Shown here piece by piece: positions 25,904-34,659 of a stretch of DNA of 39,771 nt. Origin of the DNA: Salinicola rhizosphaerae. GTDB taxonomy: Bacteria > Pseudomonadota > Gammaproteobacteria > Pseudomonadales > Halomonadaceae. The notes beneath the pieces were generated by a model. The model ran no database searches and was not told where the DNA came from. It saw only the letters and a list, made by a program, of their open reading frames with translations. The position numbers were made by a program, and so were the translations under genes. Each line of letters begins with the position of its first letter. Position 1 is the stretch's first letter. The stretch is taken from positions 526,664-566,434 of the forward strand of contig NZ_BMZI01000003.1 in NCBI RefSeq assembly GCF_014652715.1, in the 5' to 3' direction.

Positions 25904-26899
25904 ATGACACCGACTTCTGTATCGTCTTCTGTATCGTCAGGGCCCGCGTTACCCCACAACGCCCGCGCCAGTGAATGGATCAACGAGCTGCTTCTCGGGA
26001 TGCGCCTTTCCGGGCTGAACTATCGCTGTCTCCAGATCGCCCCGCCCTTCGGTATTCACTTCGACAACGGTAACCGTTGTGCCCAGTTCCATTTCATCAC
26101 CCAGGGCCCGGTATTGCTGAAAAACGGCAGCGAGGCGCAATGGCTGCAGACCGGCGATGCAGTGCTACTCCCGCGCGGCGGAGACCACCACCTGCTATCT
26201 TCCAGCGATGTCGAAAGTCGCGATGTCGAGCAGATCGATGCAGTCCCGCTCTGCGACAGCATCAGCCAGGTGGACACCTGCTCGGACGCCAGCGAAAAGC
26301 GCGATGCCGTCAGACTCTTCAGCGGCTGCATGCAGTTCGACCTCGGTGGCATGCATCCGCTGATCGCGATGATGCCCGCGGTCATGCATGTGGGCACGCT
26401 GCTCTCCCGCTACCCCGAGATGCTGCCGATGCTGGAGGCGATGGCACGTGAGTCGAGATTGGAGCGCGCCGGCGCGGCCGGCATTCTCTCGCGCCTGGCC
26501 GACGTCGTCGCCGCCAGCATCGTGCGCGGCTGGGTGGAGTGCGGCTGCGGCGATATCGGCGGCTGGGTCGAGGCGCTGCGTGACCCCCGCCTCGGCAAGG
26601 TGATCGCGGCGATCCACCATGCCCCCGGCCATGACTGGACGGTGACCGAGATGGCCGCAATCACGGGCAGCTCGCGCTCCGTGTTCGCCGAACGATTCCG
26701 TGCCGCGCTGGGCACTTCTCCACTGGGTTACGTGACGCAACTGCGCATGCGTCTGGCCAATCAGTGGATCGGCGAGAAGGGACTTTCCATCGAACAGGTC
26801 GCCGAACGACTCGGCTACGGCTCCCAGGCCGCGTTCTCACGCGCCTTCAAGCGCGAGACCGGGCAAACACCGGGAGCGGCGAGGCGGGCTCTACCCTGA
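25904..26899 (+). CDS. AraC family regulator with cupin sensor (AraC_6 type)
   Basis: This 331-residue activator has an N-terminal cupin domain (about 20-190: HFDNGNRCAQFHFITQGPVLL, GDAVLLPRGGDHHLL, the Cys-containing DAVRLFSGCMQFD). The C-terminal double helix-turn-helix has WTVTEMAAITGSSRSVFAERFRAALG and LSIEQVAERLGYGSQAAFSRAFKRETGQTP. The ATG at 25904 is preferred; an upstream TTG in frame would extend into the promoter. It is divergent from the NepI-like carrier, its probable target. The sequence of its last 60 bases reappears, damaged, near 28385-28453. Confidence 0.92.
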   Translation: MTPTSVSSSVSSGPALPHNARASEWINELLLGMRLSGLNYRCLQIAPPFGIHFDNGNRCAQFHFITQGPVLLKNGSEAQWLQTGDAVLLPRGGDHHLLSSSDVESRDVEQIDAVPLCDSISQVDTCSDASEKRDAVRLFSGCMQFDLGGMHPLIAMMPAVMHVGTLLSRYPEMLPMLEAMARESRLERAGAAGILSRLADVVAASIVRGWVECGCGDIGGWVEALRDPRLGKVIAAIHHAPGHDWTVTEMAAITGSSRSVFAERFRAALGTSPLGYVTQLRMRLANQWIGEKGLSIEQVAERLGYGSQAAFSRAFKRETGQTPGAARRALP

Positions 26900-26915
26900 T
26901 TCTGGTCGCGTCCCT

Positions 26916-28223
26916 TCACGCCGACTCGGTACTCTCCACGTCTCCGGACAGCGCCAGTTCCAGTTGACCGAAATCCTGAGTCGCTTCTTCCGCCCAGGCG
27001 GTGCCGAGCGGCGCGGTCTCCGAGGGGGTCATCACGTAGTGCCCCTGCTCTTCGGAGTCGCGTGTTGGGTGGACGCGGATGCAGTAGAGCCCAAACGCGA
27101 CCATGACTACGTGCATGATAGCCAGATCCCACAGAAATCCGTTCGGCCCCAACCACTCCATCAGCAGGCCAGCGCTGGCCGGGCCGAGAATAGCGCCGAT
27201 GCCCAGTGCCAGCACGAGGCTCGCGCTTGCGGCGACCGTCTGCTGGTCCGTCAGAAAGTCGTTGGCGCAGGCGAGAAAGATCGAATAGAGCGTCAGCGTC
27301 GTCGCGCCCAGTAGTGCACCAAGTGTGGTCAGCGCAGCCGGCGACCAGCCGCTCGATATCGCGCCCAAAAGCGCCAGCACCACAGCAAGCAGTGCCACAG
27401 TGACGATCACCCATTGACGATCGACGCGATCAGAGAGCTTGCCCAGCGGCCACTGTACGACGGCGCCGCCGAAGATGAACGCCCCCATGAAGATCGACAC
27501 CTCGCCCACATCAAGACCGCTATCGCTGGCGAACACCGCCCCCATGCCGAATACCGCTCCATTGGTGACACCGGTCATGAAGCAGCCCACCGTACCCAGC
27601 GGCGAGAGCCGATAGAGAGCGCGCAGGCCCATTGATTCGGTCTGTGTGATCTCCGGCTGCGGCGTATAGCTGATCAAGATCGGCACTAGCGCCAGCGACA
27701 CGAGAATCGATACCAGCAGGAACAGCGCCATGCCATCCGGGTCGGCACTGCCCAGCAGCAACTGACCGCCGCCCATACCGAGATAGCTGATGACCATGTA
27801 GATCGCGAGCAGGCGTCCACGCAGGCGATTGCTGGCATAGCCGTTCAACCAGCTCTCGGCAACGACATAGAGGCCGGCATAGGCGAAGCCGGTGACAAAG
27901 CGCATGGCCGACCATACGAGCGGATCGACGAAGAGAGCATGAATCAGGATCGCCACCGAAGTGATCGACGCCAACGCGGCGAAAACCCGTACGTGGCCAA
28001 CCTCTCTGAGCTTGCGTGGCGTCAGCACGGAGCCGGCAAGAAAACCGACGAAATATGCCGACATCACCAGACCGGTCACGGTATTGCCGAAATCGGCCGC
28101 CGAGGCGCGCACACCGAGCAGTGACCCCTGCAGGCCATTGCCCATCATCAAAAGGCCGACGCCCAGCAGAAGCGTCCAGAGACTGTAGGCGGCAGAGAGC
28201 GTCGTCGGTCGGGCGGCGGTCAT
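26916..28223 (-). CDS. MFS transporter, YcaD family
   Basis: This is a 435-residue carrier with 12 helices, resembling YcaD-type MFS proteins of unknown substrate. Supporting segments are LLLGVGLLMMGNGLQGSLLGVRA at the start, RFVTGFAYAGLYVVAESWLNGYASNRLRGRLLAIYMV in helices 4-5, and VVQWPLGKLSDRVDRQWVIV as motif A in the second half. The C-terminal 60 residues form an acidic cytosolic tail. It is convergent with the araC gene, 16 bp apart. It lies between that gene's end and the degraded copy of the same end. Confidence 0.88.
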   Translation of the reverse strand: MTAARPTTLSAAYSLWTLLLGVGLLMMGNGLQGSLLGVRASAADFGNTVTGLVMSAYFVGFLAGSVLTPRKLREVGHVRVFAALASITSVAILIHALFVDPLVWSAMRFVTGFAYAGLYVVAESWLNGYASNRLRGRLLAIYMVISYLGMGGGQLLLGSADPDGMALFLLVSILVSLALVPILISYTPQPEITQTESMGLRALYRLSPLGTVGCFMTGVTNGAVFGMGAVFASDSGLDVGEVSIFMGAFIFGGAVVQWPLGKLSDRVDRQWVIVTVALLAVVLALLGAISSGWSPAALTTLGALLGATTLTLYSIFLACANDFLTDQQTVAASASLVLALGIGAILGPASAGLLMEWLGPNGFLWDLAIMHVVMVAFGLYCIRVHPTRDSEEQGHYVMTPSETAPLGTAWAEEATQDFGQLELALSGDVESTESA

Positions 28224-28384
28224 GGGAAAGATTCCGGGTCCAATGTCGGTTTAGCGGTCCAGCATAGCCGCGCGCGACAACGCGGCGATACCCGATCGTG
28301 ACCTTACCGCTTGTCTTTTGCGCCACCGAAGTCAACTGAGCAGTAAACGATGGCGCATGAATCGAAAAAGGAGCGTGTTGACGC

Positions 28385-28453
28385 GGCAGGCCTTCTCGCG
28401 CCTTTAAACGCGAGACGGGGCAAACACCGGGAGCGGCGAGGCGGGTGGAATGA
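28385..28453 (+). pseudogene. Remnant of an AraC-family gene 3' end
   Basis: The translated fragments QAFSR and KRETGQTPGAARRVE-stop reproduce the C-terminus of the AraC-type protein encoded at 25904-26899, with two bases missing between them. Bases 28418-28445 equal 26861-26888 exactly (28 bp). No upstream part of the gene remains. It is a truncated paralogue or a duplicated gene end. Confidence 0.75.
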
Positions 28454-28644
28454 TCGCTCGCGTCGCTCCGGACGTCAGAACACCCAAGAAAGACCCTTAC
28501 ATCGTTTACCGGTATCGGCCCGGGCGGCGCTGGGTGATGACACTACTGTGTCGATTAAAAGCCCCTGGATATCGACGGCTCAACTCAATTGCTTTGACCC
28601 TTCGCTTATCGCCTAGCAGTATTGATAAGACTGGGTAACAGGCC
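28454..28644 (+). other. Non-coding region before the LacI gene
   Basis: I see no gene, terminator or clear operator in these 190 bases. Composition becomes more AT-rich toward the LacI start, marking the left edge of the probably acquired segment. Confidence 0.45.
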
Positions 28645-29718
28645 ATGAGGCAACGAAACTTGAAAAAGGAGCGCCCCTACACGATTCGCGACGTCGCCAA
28701 GGCCGCCGGCGTCGGCATGGGCACAGTGTCACGGGTAATCAATGATAGCGGTTACGTGGGGGAAGAGACGAGAGCGCGAGTAAAGGCAGCGATCGAGTCT
28801 CTGGCCTTCAAGCCAAATTTTATCGCCAGTGGGATGAGGTCCAACCGTCTGCGCAGCATCGGTGTCATTGTTAGCGATATCACGAATCCCATGTTCGCGG
28901 CCATCGTGCAGAAGGCTCAGCAGATTCTACTCGACAACGAGTATCAACTCTTCCTCGGTGTCACCAATAATGACCCCGAACTGGAAACCCAATTGTTCCG
29001 AACGCTAGAACATCAAGGTGTCAGCGGGATCATGGCGACTCTGAATGACGACTCAGAACCCGCGACCGCGACCCTCATCGAGAGCTTGAAGGTGCCGGTG
29101 GTACTACTGAATCGCGCCTTGCTCCATGGTCGAGCGACCGTAGTCGCCAACGACCAGGAACCTGGGTGCGCTGAGGCGATCGACTCTCTCGTCTCGTACG
29201 GACATCAACGGATCGGCCTGCTAATCACCGATGAAACAACGCTGCCCGGACGAGAGCGCCGCCAGGCGTTGTCAGCGGCTTTAGCTCGTCACCGGCTCGC
29301 ACTATCACTCGAGCTTACTCAGGAAGTTCGACACGACGTGCAAAGTGGTTATGAGGCGATGGCAAGGCTGATGGCACAAGAAGCTCCGCCGAGTGCAGTC
29401 ATCGTGGCCAGCAATCGAGCACTCATCGGGGCGCTGGACTATCTACGTCAGCATCAACTGCACTATCCCAACGACCTGTCGATCATTGGTTTCGACGAAA
29501 CCGACGTCACGCGTCTTCTCTCGCCAGGTATCACCATCGTCAATCGTGATTTCGAGGCCTTGACGACGACGGCCGTGAACCTTCTCTTGCAGAAGATCCA
29601 CCAACCTAACAACGAAGCCCACATCGTCCGCCAACCGACCTGGCTAGAACAGCGTGAGTCAGTTGCTCGGGTGGCAGAAACCCGGTACCTGCTGCCGACC
29701 CGTTCAACGCCTCACTGA
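28645..29718 (+). CDS. LacI family transcriptional regulator
   Basis: This is a 357-residue regulator. The N-terminal helix-turn-helix (YTIRDVAKAAGVGMGTVSRVIND, about 12-34) and hinge helix (PNFIASGMRSNRLRSIGVIV) are typical. The periplasmic-binding-like sensor domain runs to SIIGFDETDVTRLLSPGITIVNRD. It is convergent with the dehydratase gene, their 3' ends overlapping by 7 bp. It probably represses the dehydratase-transporter operon through the perfect palindrome at 32294-32307. The inducer should be the transported acid or its product. Codon use is less GC-rich than in the flanking genes. Confidence 0.93.
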   Translation: MRQRNLKKERPYTIRDVAKAAGVGMGTVSRVINDSGYVGEETRARVKAAIESLAFKPNFIASGMRSNRLRSIGVIVSDITNPMFAAIVQKAQQILLDNEYQLFLGVTNNDPELETQLFRTLEHQGVSGIMATLNDDSEPATATLIESLKVPVVLLNRALLHGRATVVANDQEPGCAEAIDSLVSYGHQRIGLLITDETTLPGRERRQALSAALARHRLALSLELTQEVRHDVQSGYEAMARLMAQEAPPSAVIVASNRALIGALDYLRQHQLHYPNDLSIIGFDETDVTRLLSPGITIVNRDFEALTTTAVNLLLQKIHQPNNEAHIVRQPTWLEQRESVARVAETRYLLPTRSTPH

Positions 29719-30899
29719 TCCACGACTGATCCGTCGACATGAAGTCGAGTGTTCACCTCTCGGCGCCGGTAGGGAAAGCGCTCGGCAATATCCTTCACGA
29801 GCGCCGTTCCTAGCCCCGCTTTCTCGGGTGCAGCGATGAAGCCCGATTCGGCCCGCGGCACGTAGGTCACCATATCGCGCTGGGTAAAGGTGCTTCGTGC
29901 CACCGCGCTGCTACTGGTATAGCGTTCCGTTGCGGAAACCGTGTCATGATCTGGCAGTTCCATGACCGCGAAATTGTCTACCGCAACCGAGAGATGCAAA
30001 CACGCCATAGTACTGACCGGGCTTAGCGGGTTGTGTGGCACAATTGCCACCCCATGGGCTTCGGCGATCGCCGCGATCTTGCGCGCTCCTGTGATACCGC
30101 CACACACACACACGCTGGTTCTGGCGTAAGTCATGGCATTACGCGACAACAGCATCTGAAACTCTTGAGGCGTGTGAATACGCTCTCCCGTGGCGATGGG
30201 AACACTTGTTTTGCTAGCCACGAGCCCCATTGCGTCGAAATTATCCGGAGGAATGGGGTCTTCCAGAAACATCGGGCGATGAGGCTCTACCGCTTGGGCG
30301 AACGCAACCGCTTCACCCGGCTTCATTCGTCGATGCAATTCAAGGCAGAGGTCTACCTCGTCACCTACCGCTTCACGCAGTTGGCCGACTCTGTCCGCCG
30401 CCTCGTTGATCATCTGTGCATAGGGCATGAAATAGGCTTGGCTACGCGGCTCATCCAGGAAAGGTGACAGGTGACCTACAGCGGTATATCCCTGTGCCTT
30501 GGCCTTCATACACTCATCGATCAACGCTTCGGTGGTCTCCCCGCTGACATGATAATAGGTACGCACCTTATGTCTTGAAGCTCCCCCAAGCAGCGTGTGG
30601 ATCGGCGCGTCGAACCACTGCCCGGCGATATCCCATAGCGCGATGTCCACAGCGCTGATCGCACCCATGATCGCCGCCCCACGAAAGTGGAACGAGCGAT
30701 AGAGGTACTGCCAGTGATGCTCTATCATCAGCGGGTTCTTACCGAGCAAGTACTGCTTAAACGTTTCCATGACTTCGGCAGAAGCATCTAAAAACCCCCA
30801 CGCGCCCGACTCGCCAATGCCGACAAACCCTTCATCGGTCGTAATCTGGATATAAAGAAACCGGTTAGCTGGCACGATATTTATATCGGTAATTTTCAT
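29712..30899 (-). CDS. Enolase-superfamily sugar/hydroxyacid dehydratase (mandelate racemase subgroup)
   Basis: This 395-residue enzyme abstracts the proton next to a carboxylate and eliminates water from an acid sugar or hydroxyacid. Metal ligands are Glu187 (in LELHRR, where galactonate dehydratase has Asp), Glu213 (EDP) and Glu239 (GER). His189 and His289 (PHNPLSP) are in the positions of the acid/base pair of DgoD. The CVCGGITGARKIAAIAEAHGV segment is typical of the DgoD/ManD-like group. The start is placed at 30899 after GTGAGAG; an ATG 18 bp upstream is possible. It follows the 2HCT transporter gene in one operon. No 2-keto-3-deoxy acid kinase or aldolase is nearby, so the substrate is open. 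Confidence 0.88.
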   Translation of the reverse strand: MKITDINIVPANRFLYIQITTDEGFVGIGESGAWGFLDASAEVMETFKQYLLGKNPLMIEHHWQYLYRSFHFRGAAIMGAISAVDIALWDIAGQWFDAPIHTLLGGASRHKVRTYYHVSGETTEALIDECMKAKAQGYTAVGHLSPFLDEPRSQAYFMPYAQMINEAADRVGQLREAVGDEVDLCLELHRRMKPGEAVAFAQAVEPHRPMFLEDPIPPDNFDAMGLVASKTSVPIATGERIHTPQEFQMLLSRNAMTYARTSVCVCGGITGARKIAAIAEAHGVAIVPHNPLSPVSTMACLHLSVAVDNFAVMELPDHDTVSATERYTSSSAVARSTFTQRDMVTYVPRAESGFIAAPEKAGLGTALVKDIAERFPYRRREVNTRLHVDGSVVDQ

Positions 30900-30920
30900 C
30901 TTGTCTCTCACCATCATTAA

Positions 30921-32207
30921 TTAAAAAAGCAGAAAACCAGCGATCAGCAGTATGAGTGCGCCACCTAAGCGAGAGGAGATCTGGGCGAACGGCATCAATT
31001 GCATGCGATTCGCCGCCGACAGCACCGCGACGTCGCCGGTGCCTCCCATGTTGGCCATGCAGAGACCAGCAGTAATAGCTGCCTCTATCGGATAGAACCC
31101 GACGAGCTTCCCTACCAGACCGGCGCCCACAGCAGCTCCAACGACGACACCCAAAATGATCAAAACGTAGCTCAAGCTCAGGGTGCCCAAAACAGCACCA
31201 ATATCCGTGTAAACGATCCCGATACCAGTCAGAATAACGATAACGAAATTACGAATGCAGAAGTCGTACCACTGCCGGGCACTTTCGACGACAACTTGGG
31301 GAACGATATTGGTTATTTTGATAATCGCGACCGAAAGAATCATCAGTGCGTAAGGGTGAATGGGAATAAAGATATTAAGAATATAACCCAGGGCCAGAAA
31401 GCCACAAGATATCACCAACCCGGCACCCATTTTCCCAACATCGAGCGGTGACCGCTCTTCCGGTTCATGTTCAAAATTCTTGAGTATCTGACCGTCACCC
31501 GATAATCCGGGAAAACGTTTACCCAACAAGTTGAGAATACTGGCGACGATGAGAGCGAACACATTCCCTAATGCCAAGGCGGGTACCAGGATCGAGATAT
31601 AGTACGCCGGATCATTGCCGAGCGCCGACGCATACATTTGCGACATCGGCACGGCCCCTGCACCCATGCCGCCACCCATGATCGGCAGTGCGATGACCAT
31701 AACCGCTTCGCGCAGATCGAATCCAACGACCGTCGCCGTGGCAATTGCCAGCAACGCCGCCCCAGCCACTGCCGCTATCAGTGGCAATATATAACGCACT
31801 CCTGCATAGACGAGAACGCGAGAATTAATTCCCAAAATACTGCCCGTAATTAACCCAGCGATGACGAAATTGAGAAATCCGCCGCCCACCATGAAACCTT
31901 TGACAGTATCCAGAGTTGCCTCAGGGATCATCCCAAAGTAGACCAATATCGCAGGTATGAATATGGCAAGGATGGCACCGCCACCGAAGAAAGACCGGAT
32001 GATGGGCATCCTGTCTCCGACCCAACCGAGGATGGACCCCAGCGATATCAAAAACATCAGGCTGCCCACGATACCGCCAGGCAGCGTATCGGTATAAGAG
32101 GCAATCGCGGTTACAAGAAAAAGCATCCCGAAACAGACAACAGGCATGCTGTACAGCGAAAAATCAGAAAACACCTGGCGATTATCTGATCGATTATTTG
32201 TCGACAT
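30921..32207 (-). CDS. 2-hydroxycarboxylate transporter (2HCT/CitS family)
   Basis: This is a 428-residue inner-membrane symporter. Both re-entrant-loop motifs of the family are visible: MGGGMGAGAVPMSQMY and NMGGTGDVAVLSAANRM. The C-terminal FAQISSRLGG holds the arginine that binds substrate in CitS and CitP. Characterised members carry citrate, malate or lactate with sodium or protons. The start at 32207 has GAGGGGG before it. It is the first gene of the operon with the dehydratase. A perfect LacI-type operator lies 87 bp upstream. The pairing suggests import of a hydroxy(di)carboxylate that the dehydratase then consumes. Confidence 0.92.
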   Translation of the reverse strand: MSTNNRSDNRQVFSDFSLYSMPVVCFGMLFLVTAIASYTDTLPGGIVGSLMFLISLGSILGWVGDRMPIIRSFFGGGAILAIFIPAILVYFGMIPEATLDTVKGFMVGGGFLNFVIAGLITGSILGINSRVLVYAGVRYILPLIAAVAGAALLAIATATVVGFDLREAVMVIALPIMGGGMGAGAVPMSQMYASALGNDPAYYISILVPALALGNVFALIVASILNLLGKRFPGLSGDGQILKNFEHEPEERSPLDVGKMGAGLVISCGFLALGYILNIFIPIHPYALMILSVAIIKITNIVPQVVVESARQWYDFCIRNFVIVILTGIGIVYTDIGAVLGTLSLSYVLIILGVVVGAAVGAGLVGKLVGFYPIEAAITAGLCMANMGGTGDVAVLSAANRMQLMPFAQISSRLGGALILLIAGFLLF

Positions 32208-32293
32208 GGTGCCCCCTCGAGGACAGTCGTGAGCCAATGACGTTACGCATTTTTCGCTTTAATTCCTCCAAGCACTCGAAGAAACAGCAGAAA

Positions 32294-32307
32294 TGGAAAC
32301 GTTTCCA
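32294..32307 (-). promoter_or_regulatory. LacI-family operator before the 2HCT-dehydratase operon
   Basis: TGGAAACGTTTCCA is a perfect 14-bp palindrome with the central CG favoured by LacI/GalR proteins. It lies 87 bp upstream of the transporter start. The only LacI-type gene in the window is at the other end of this unit. Confidence 0.85.
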
Positions 32308-32581
32308 CATAAAGCTAATTCAACCTGACAGGGAAGTTCAACCGACAATGCCATGAGGGACGGGGTGGCAAACAATCGGTAAAAGCAATGATCGATAGGA
32401 ATGGGGAAGGCAAAATCCGTAAAAAACAGTCATTTCGGTCTTATGACTCGATAACCATACAAGGCTTCGGTTTGACCAAAGCTACGACCAATGTCTATGC
32501 CGAGAAACACCCGGGACTAGAAATACGCCGCTGCTTGGGTTGCCTTCTGAGCAGGTCGGTTCGCATCAGGGAGGATGGCCG
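32308..32581. other. Non-coding gap with unrecognised low-GC sequence
   Basis: Between the LacI operator and the ABM monooxygenase end I find no supported gene. A 79-codon open frame (32388-32627) has no family resemblance and overlaps the ABM gene. The stretch may be a decayed junction of the acquired segment. Confidence 0.4.
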
Positions 32582-32893
32582 CTACGGCCCGTACTCTCGC
32601 TCGACACGCGCGATCCTCGTCCGATAAGACGCGTACCATTGCTCTCTGCCTAACCGTTGGGCCTGCCTATGGTCGAGTTGTGCTTTCCAGGCGCGGATGG
32701 CCTCCAGACTGGCCCAATAGGAGACAGTGATGCCCACGCCTTCTCGCGCCGACTCCATGCCCAAAAAGCCGCTTTGCTGCGATGCCAGCTCGACCATGTG
32801 TTCGGCCATCTCCGCGTAGCCCGCGGTATCGTCGCTCAACAGCGAAGTGAAGATCACAGCGTAGTAAGGCGGATGCGGCGTTTCAGTGATCAC
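32582..32893 (-). CDS. Antibiotic biosynthesis monooxygenase (ABM) domain protein
   Basis: This is a 103-residue ferredoxin-like alpha/beta-barrel protein. The pattern is YYAVIFTSLLSDDTAGYAEMAEHMVELASQQSGFLGMESAR, then ITVSYWASLEAIRAWKAQLDHRQAQ and WYASYRTRIARVEREYG, which is characteristic of small ABM proteins such as YgiN relatives. These act as cofactor-free monooxygenases or heme- or quinone-handling proteins. It starts with GTG, overlapping the GlxA-type stop (GTGA), so it is the last gene of a coupled three-gene operon. Confidence 0.85.
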   Translation of the reverse strand: MITETPHPPYYAVIFTSLLSDDTAGYAEMAEHMVELASQQSGFLGMESAREGVGITVSYWASLEAIRAWKAQLDHRQAQRLGREQWYASYRTRIARVEREYGP

Positions 32894-33945
32894 GGTATCC
32901 GCGCGCTCCGTTCGATACCGGCAGGTTGGCTAGTATCGCTGCGCCGCCGCCAGGCCGCGGGCGATTCGGTTTCGAAGCGTTGCCAGACGCGTCGCAGCTG
33001 CCGCGCATCGCCGAAGCCCGACGCTTGTGCGATCCGGTCGAGCCCCCAGTCGGTGTCGCACATCATCTGGCGGGCGAGCTGGAGACGCTGGCGGGTGAGG
33101 TAGTCGAGTATCGAAATACCGGTCAGCGCTCGAAAACGCCGACGCAGATGACGCTCGCTCATGGCCGCCTGCTCGGCCATCCGGCTCATGCTCCAGAACT
33201 CGCCCGGGGCGGCAGCCAGTGCGTCCTGCAGGCGGTGGATGCGATCATCGACGTGATTGCGCCCCTCGAGCCAGATGCCCAGCTGTGGCTCCTGCCCGCT
33301 GCGCCGCCAGTAGAGGACTAGCTCGCGCGCGACCTGCTGTGCCAGTCGATGTCCCTGCGTCCGGGTCACCCAGTGCAGCATCGTGTCGATGCCAGTCGAA
33401 ATCCCGGCACTGGTCAGGCAGCGCCCGTCCTCGACGAAAATGCAGTCCCCACGCACCCTTGCCTTCGGTGCTACATGACGCAATTCGTCAAGCAGTGCAT
33501 GGTGCGTGGTACAGCGCCGGCCATCGAGCAGGCCGGCCTCGCCAAGCAGCAGTGCCCCCGAACAGATCGCCATCAGCGCCGCGCTGGCATTTGCCTGGTC
33601 ACGCAGCCAGGCCAGGCAGGCGCGTCGCGATTCGGCGTCGCAAGAGGCCCGGTCCTGACCGGGGATGACCAGAAGGTCCAGCGGCAGCGCCTCCGCGGGC
33701 AGCGGTTCGATGCCCGAGAGCGTCAGCGGCCCCAGCCAGGCGAGGCTGTTTCTGGGGCCGAGATAGCGAATCTGGATCGGCGCACCGAACTTGGCCGCGG
33801 TCGCCAGCACTTCCAGTGGCCCGGCCAGATCCAGCGGTACCTGCCCGGGCAGCATCAGCACGCCCACATTCAGACAGTCGCCAGCAGCCGCGCCAGTCCT
33901 CTCAACGGCGGTTCCCAAGCCACTCCCCTTCCAGTGTATCGACAT
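32890..33945 (-). CDS. GlxA family transcriptional regulator (DJ-1/PfpI + AraC)
   Basis: This regulator of about 351 residues has an N-terminal DJ-1/PfpI-like domain (LNVGVLMLPGQVPLDLAGPLEVL, DLLVIPGQD, LMAICSGALLLGEAGLLDGRRCTTHHAL). The C-terminal AraC helix-turn-helix has RMAEQAAMSERHLRRRFRALTG and WGLDRIAQASGFGDARQLRRVWQRF. The true start is uncertain: ATG 33945 overlaps the preceding gene by 44 bp, and a later GTG or TTG is possible, since the domain begins about 27 residues in. It lies between the cysteine hydrolase and ABM genes in one operon. GlxA-type regulators often control a neighbouring amidohydrolase. Confidence 0.88.
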   Translation of the reverse strand: MSIHWKGSGLGTAVERTGAAAGDCLNVGVLMLPGQVPLDLAGPLEVLATAAKFGAPIQIRYLGPRNSLAWLGPLTLSGIEPLPAEALPLDLLVIPGQDRASCDAESRRACLAWLRDQANASAALMAICSGALLLGEAGLLDGRRCTTHHALLDELRHVAPKARVRGDCIFVEDGRCLTSAGISTGIDTMLHWVTRTQGHRLAQQVARELVLYWRRSGQEPQLGIWLEGRNHVDDRIHRLQDALAAAPGEFWSMSRMAEQAAMSERHLRRRFRALTGISILDYLTRQRLQLARQMMCDTDWGLDRIAQASGFGDARQLRRVWQRFETESPAAWRRRSDTSQPAGIERSARIP

Positions 33946-34462
33946 CGACGATGCGCGCGAAGCGATCCTCGAGCACCAGCTCGGTACGGGCGCGAATCTC
34001 GTCGGCCTCCCAGACACGGCCAGCGCGGCGCATGGGGAAAGTCAATGTTGCCTCGCTGACGAAATCGACACCGAACCCGAGATCCGCCGCGACTCGTGCG
34101 GTCGTCTCGCAGCACTGCTCCGTTCGAATGCCGCTGATCACCACTCGCTGGATACCGGCAAAGTGCAGCCAGCGCTGAAGTCCTGTGTCGGTAAAGGCGT
34201 TATGAGCGCGCTTGCCGAACGTCGCAGCCGCTGAATCTTCGAACCCTGCCATTGGTCGGACAAGGCCCGAGGCCGGATCGAAAGGCGTGGCGCTGCCAGG
34301 CTCTTCATGCAGGATACGAACCATCGGAATCTGGGCCTCAGCAGCAAGATCCAGCAGACGGCGCTGATACGGACGCCAGATTTCGGCCAGTGACTCGACC
34401 CAGTAGTTCCGGGCGGGAAACGAGGCCTGTACATCGATCATCAGCAGCGCAGTCTTGGTCAT
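33902..34462 (-). CDS. Isochorismatase-like cysteine hydrolase
   Basis: This is a 186-residue Rossmann-like hydrolase. The triad expected for the family is visible: Asp10 in LLMIDVQASF, Lys84 in FGKRAHNAF, and Cys117 (or Cys118) in SGIRTEQCCETTARVA. Family members hydrolyse isochorismate, nicotinamide, carbamoyl sarcosine or similar amides. The ATG at 34462 is chosen because GAGAGG lies 9 bp before it; another ATG at 34471 directly abuts that site. It is the first gene of the operon with the GlxA-type regulator and ABM protein. The substrate is unknown. Confidence 0.88.
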   Translation of the reverse strand: MTKTALLMIDVQASFPARNYWVESLAEIWRPYQRRLLDLAAEAQIPMVRILHEEPGSATPFDPASGLVRPMAGFEDSAAATFGKRAHNAFTDTGLQRWLHFAGIQRVVISGIRTEQCCETTARVAADLGFGVDFVSEATLTFPMRRAGRVWEADEIRARTELVLEDRFARIVDVDTLEGEWLGNRR

Positions 34463-34659
34463 GGCGGTCATCCTCTCGAGCTGGAAACGAGAGGCTAGCG
34501 TAAGGCGCTCGCGAGACTCCCACGAGACCGATGAGCACACATTACCGGACATATCCGGACCAATGACATCGGCAGATGACAGCCCAAGTCGATGCCGAGA
34601 TCGTGCAGATGTTACACGATGCTCGCGCTTACAATGCCTACCCTATGTATTTCGCACGT

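Noticed and set aside
32388-32627. A 79-codon frame next to the ABM gene
   Set aside because: It has no recognisable domain and overlaps the end of the ABM gene on the other strand. Kept only as unexplained sequence.
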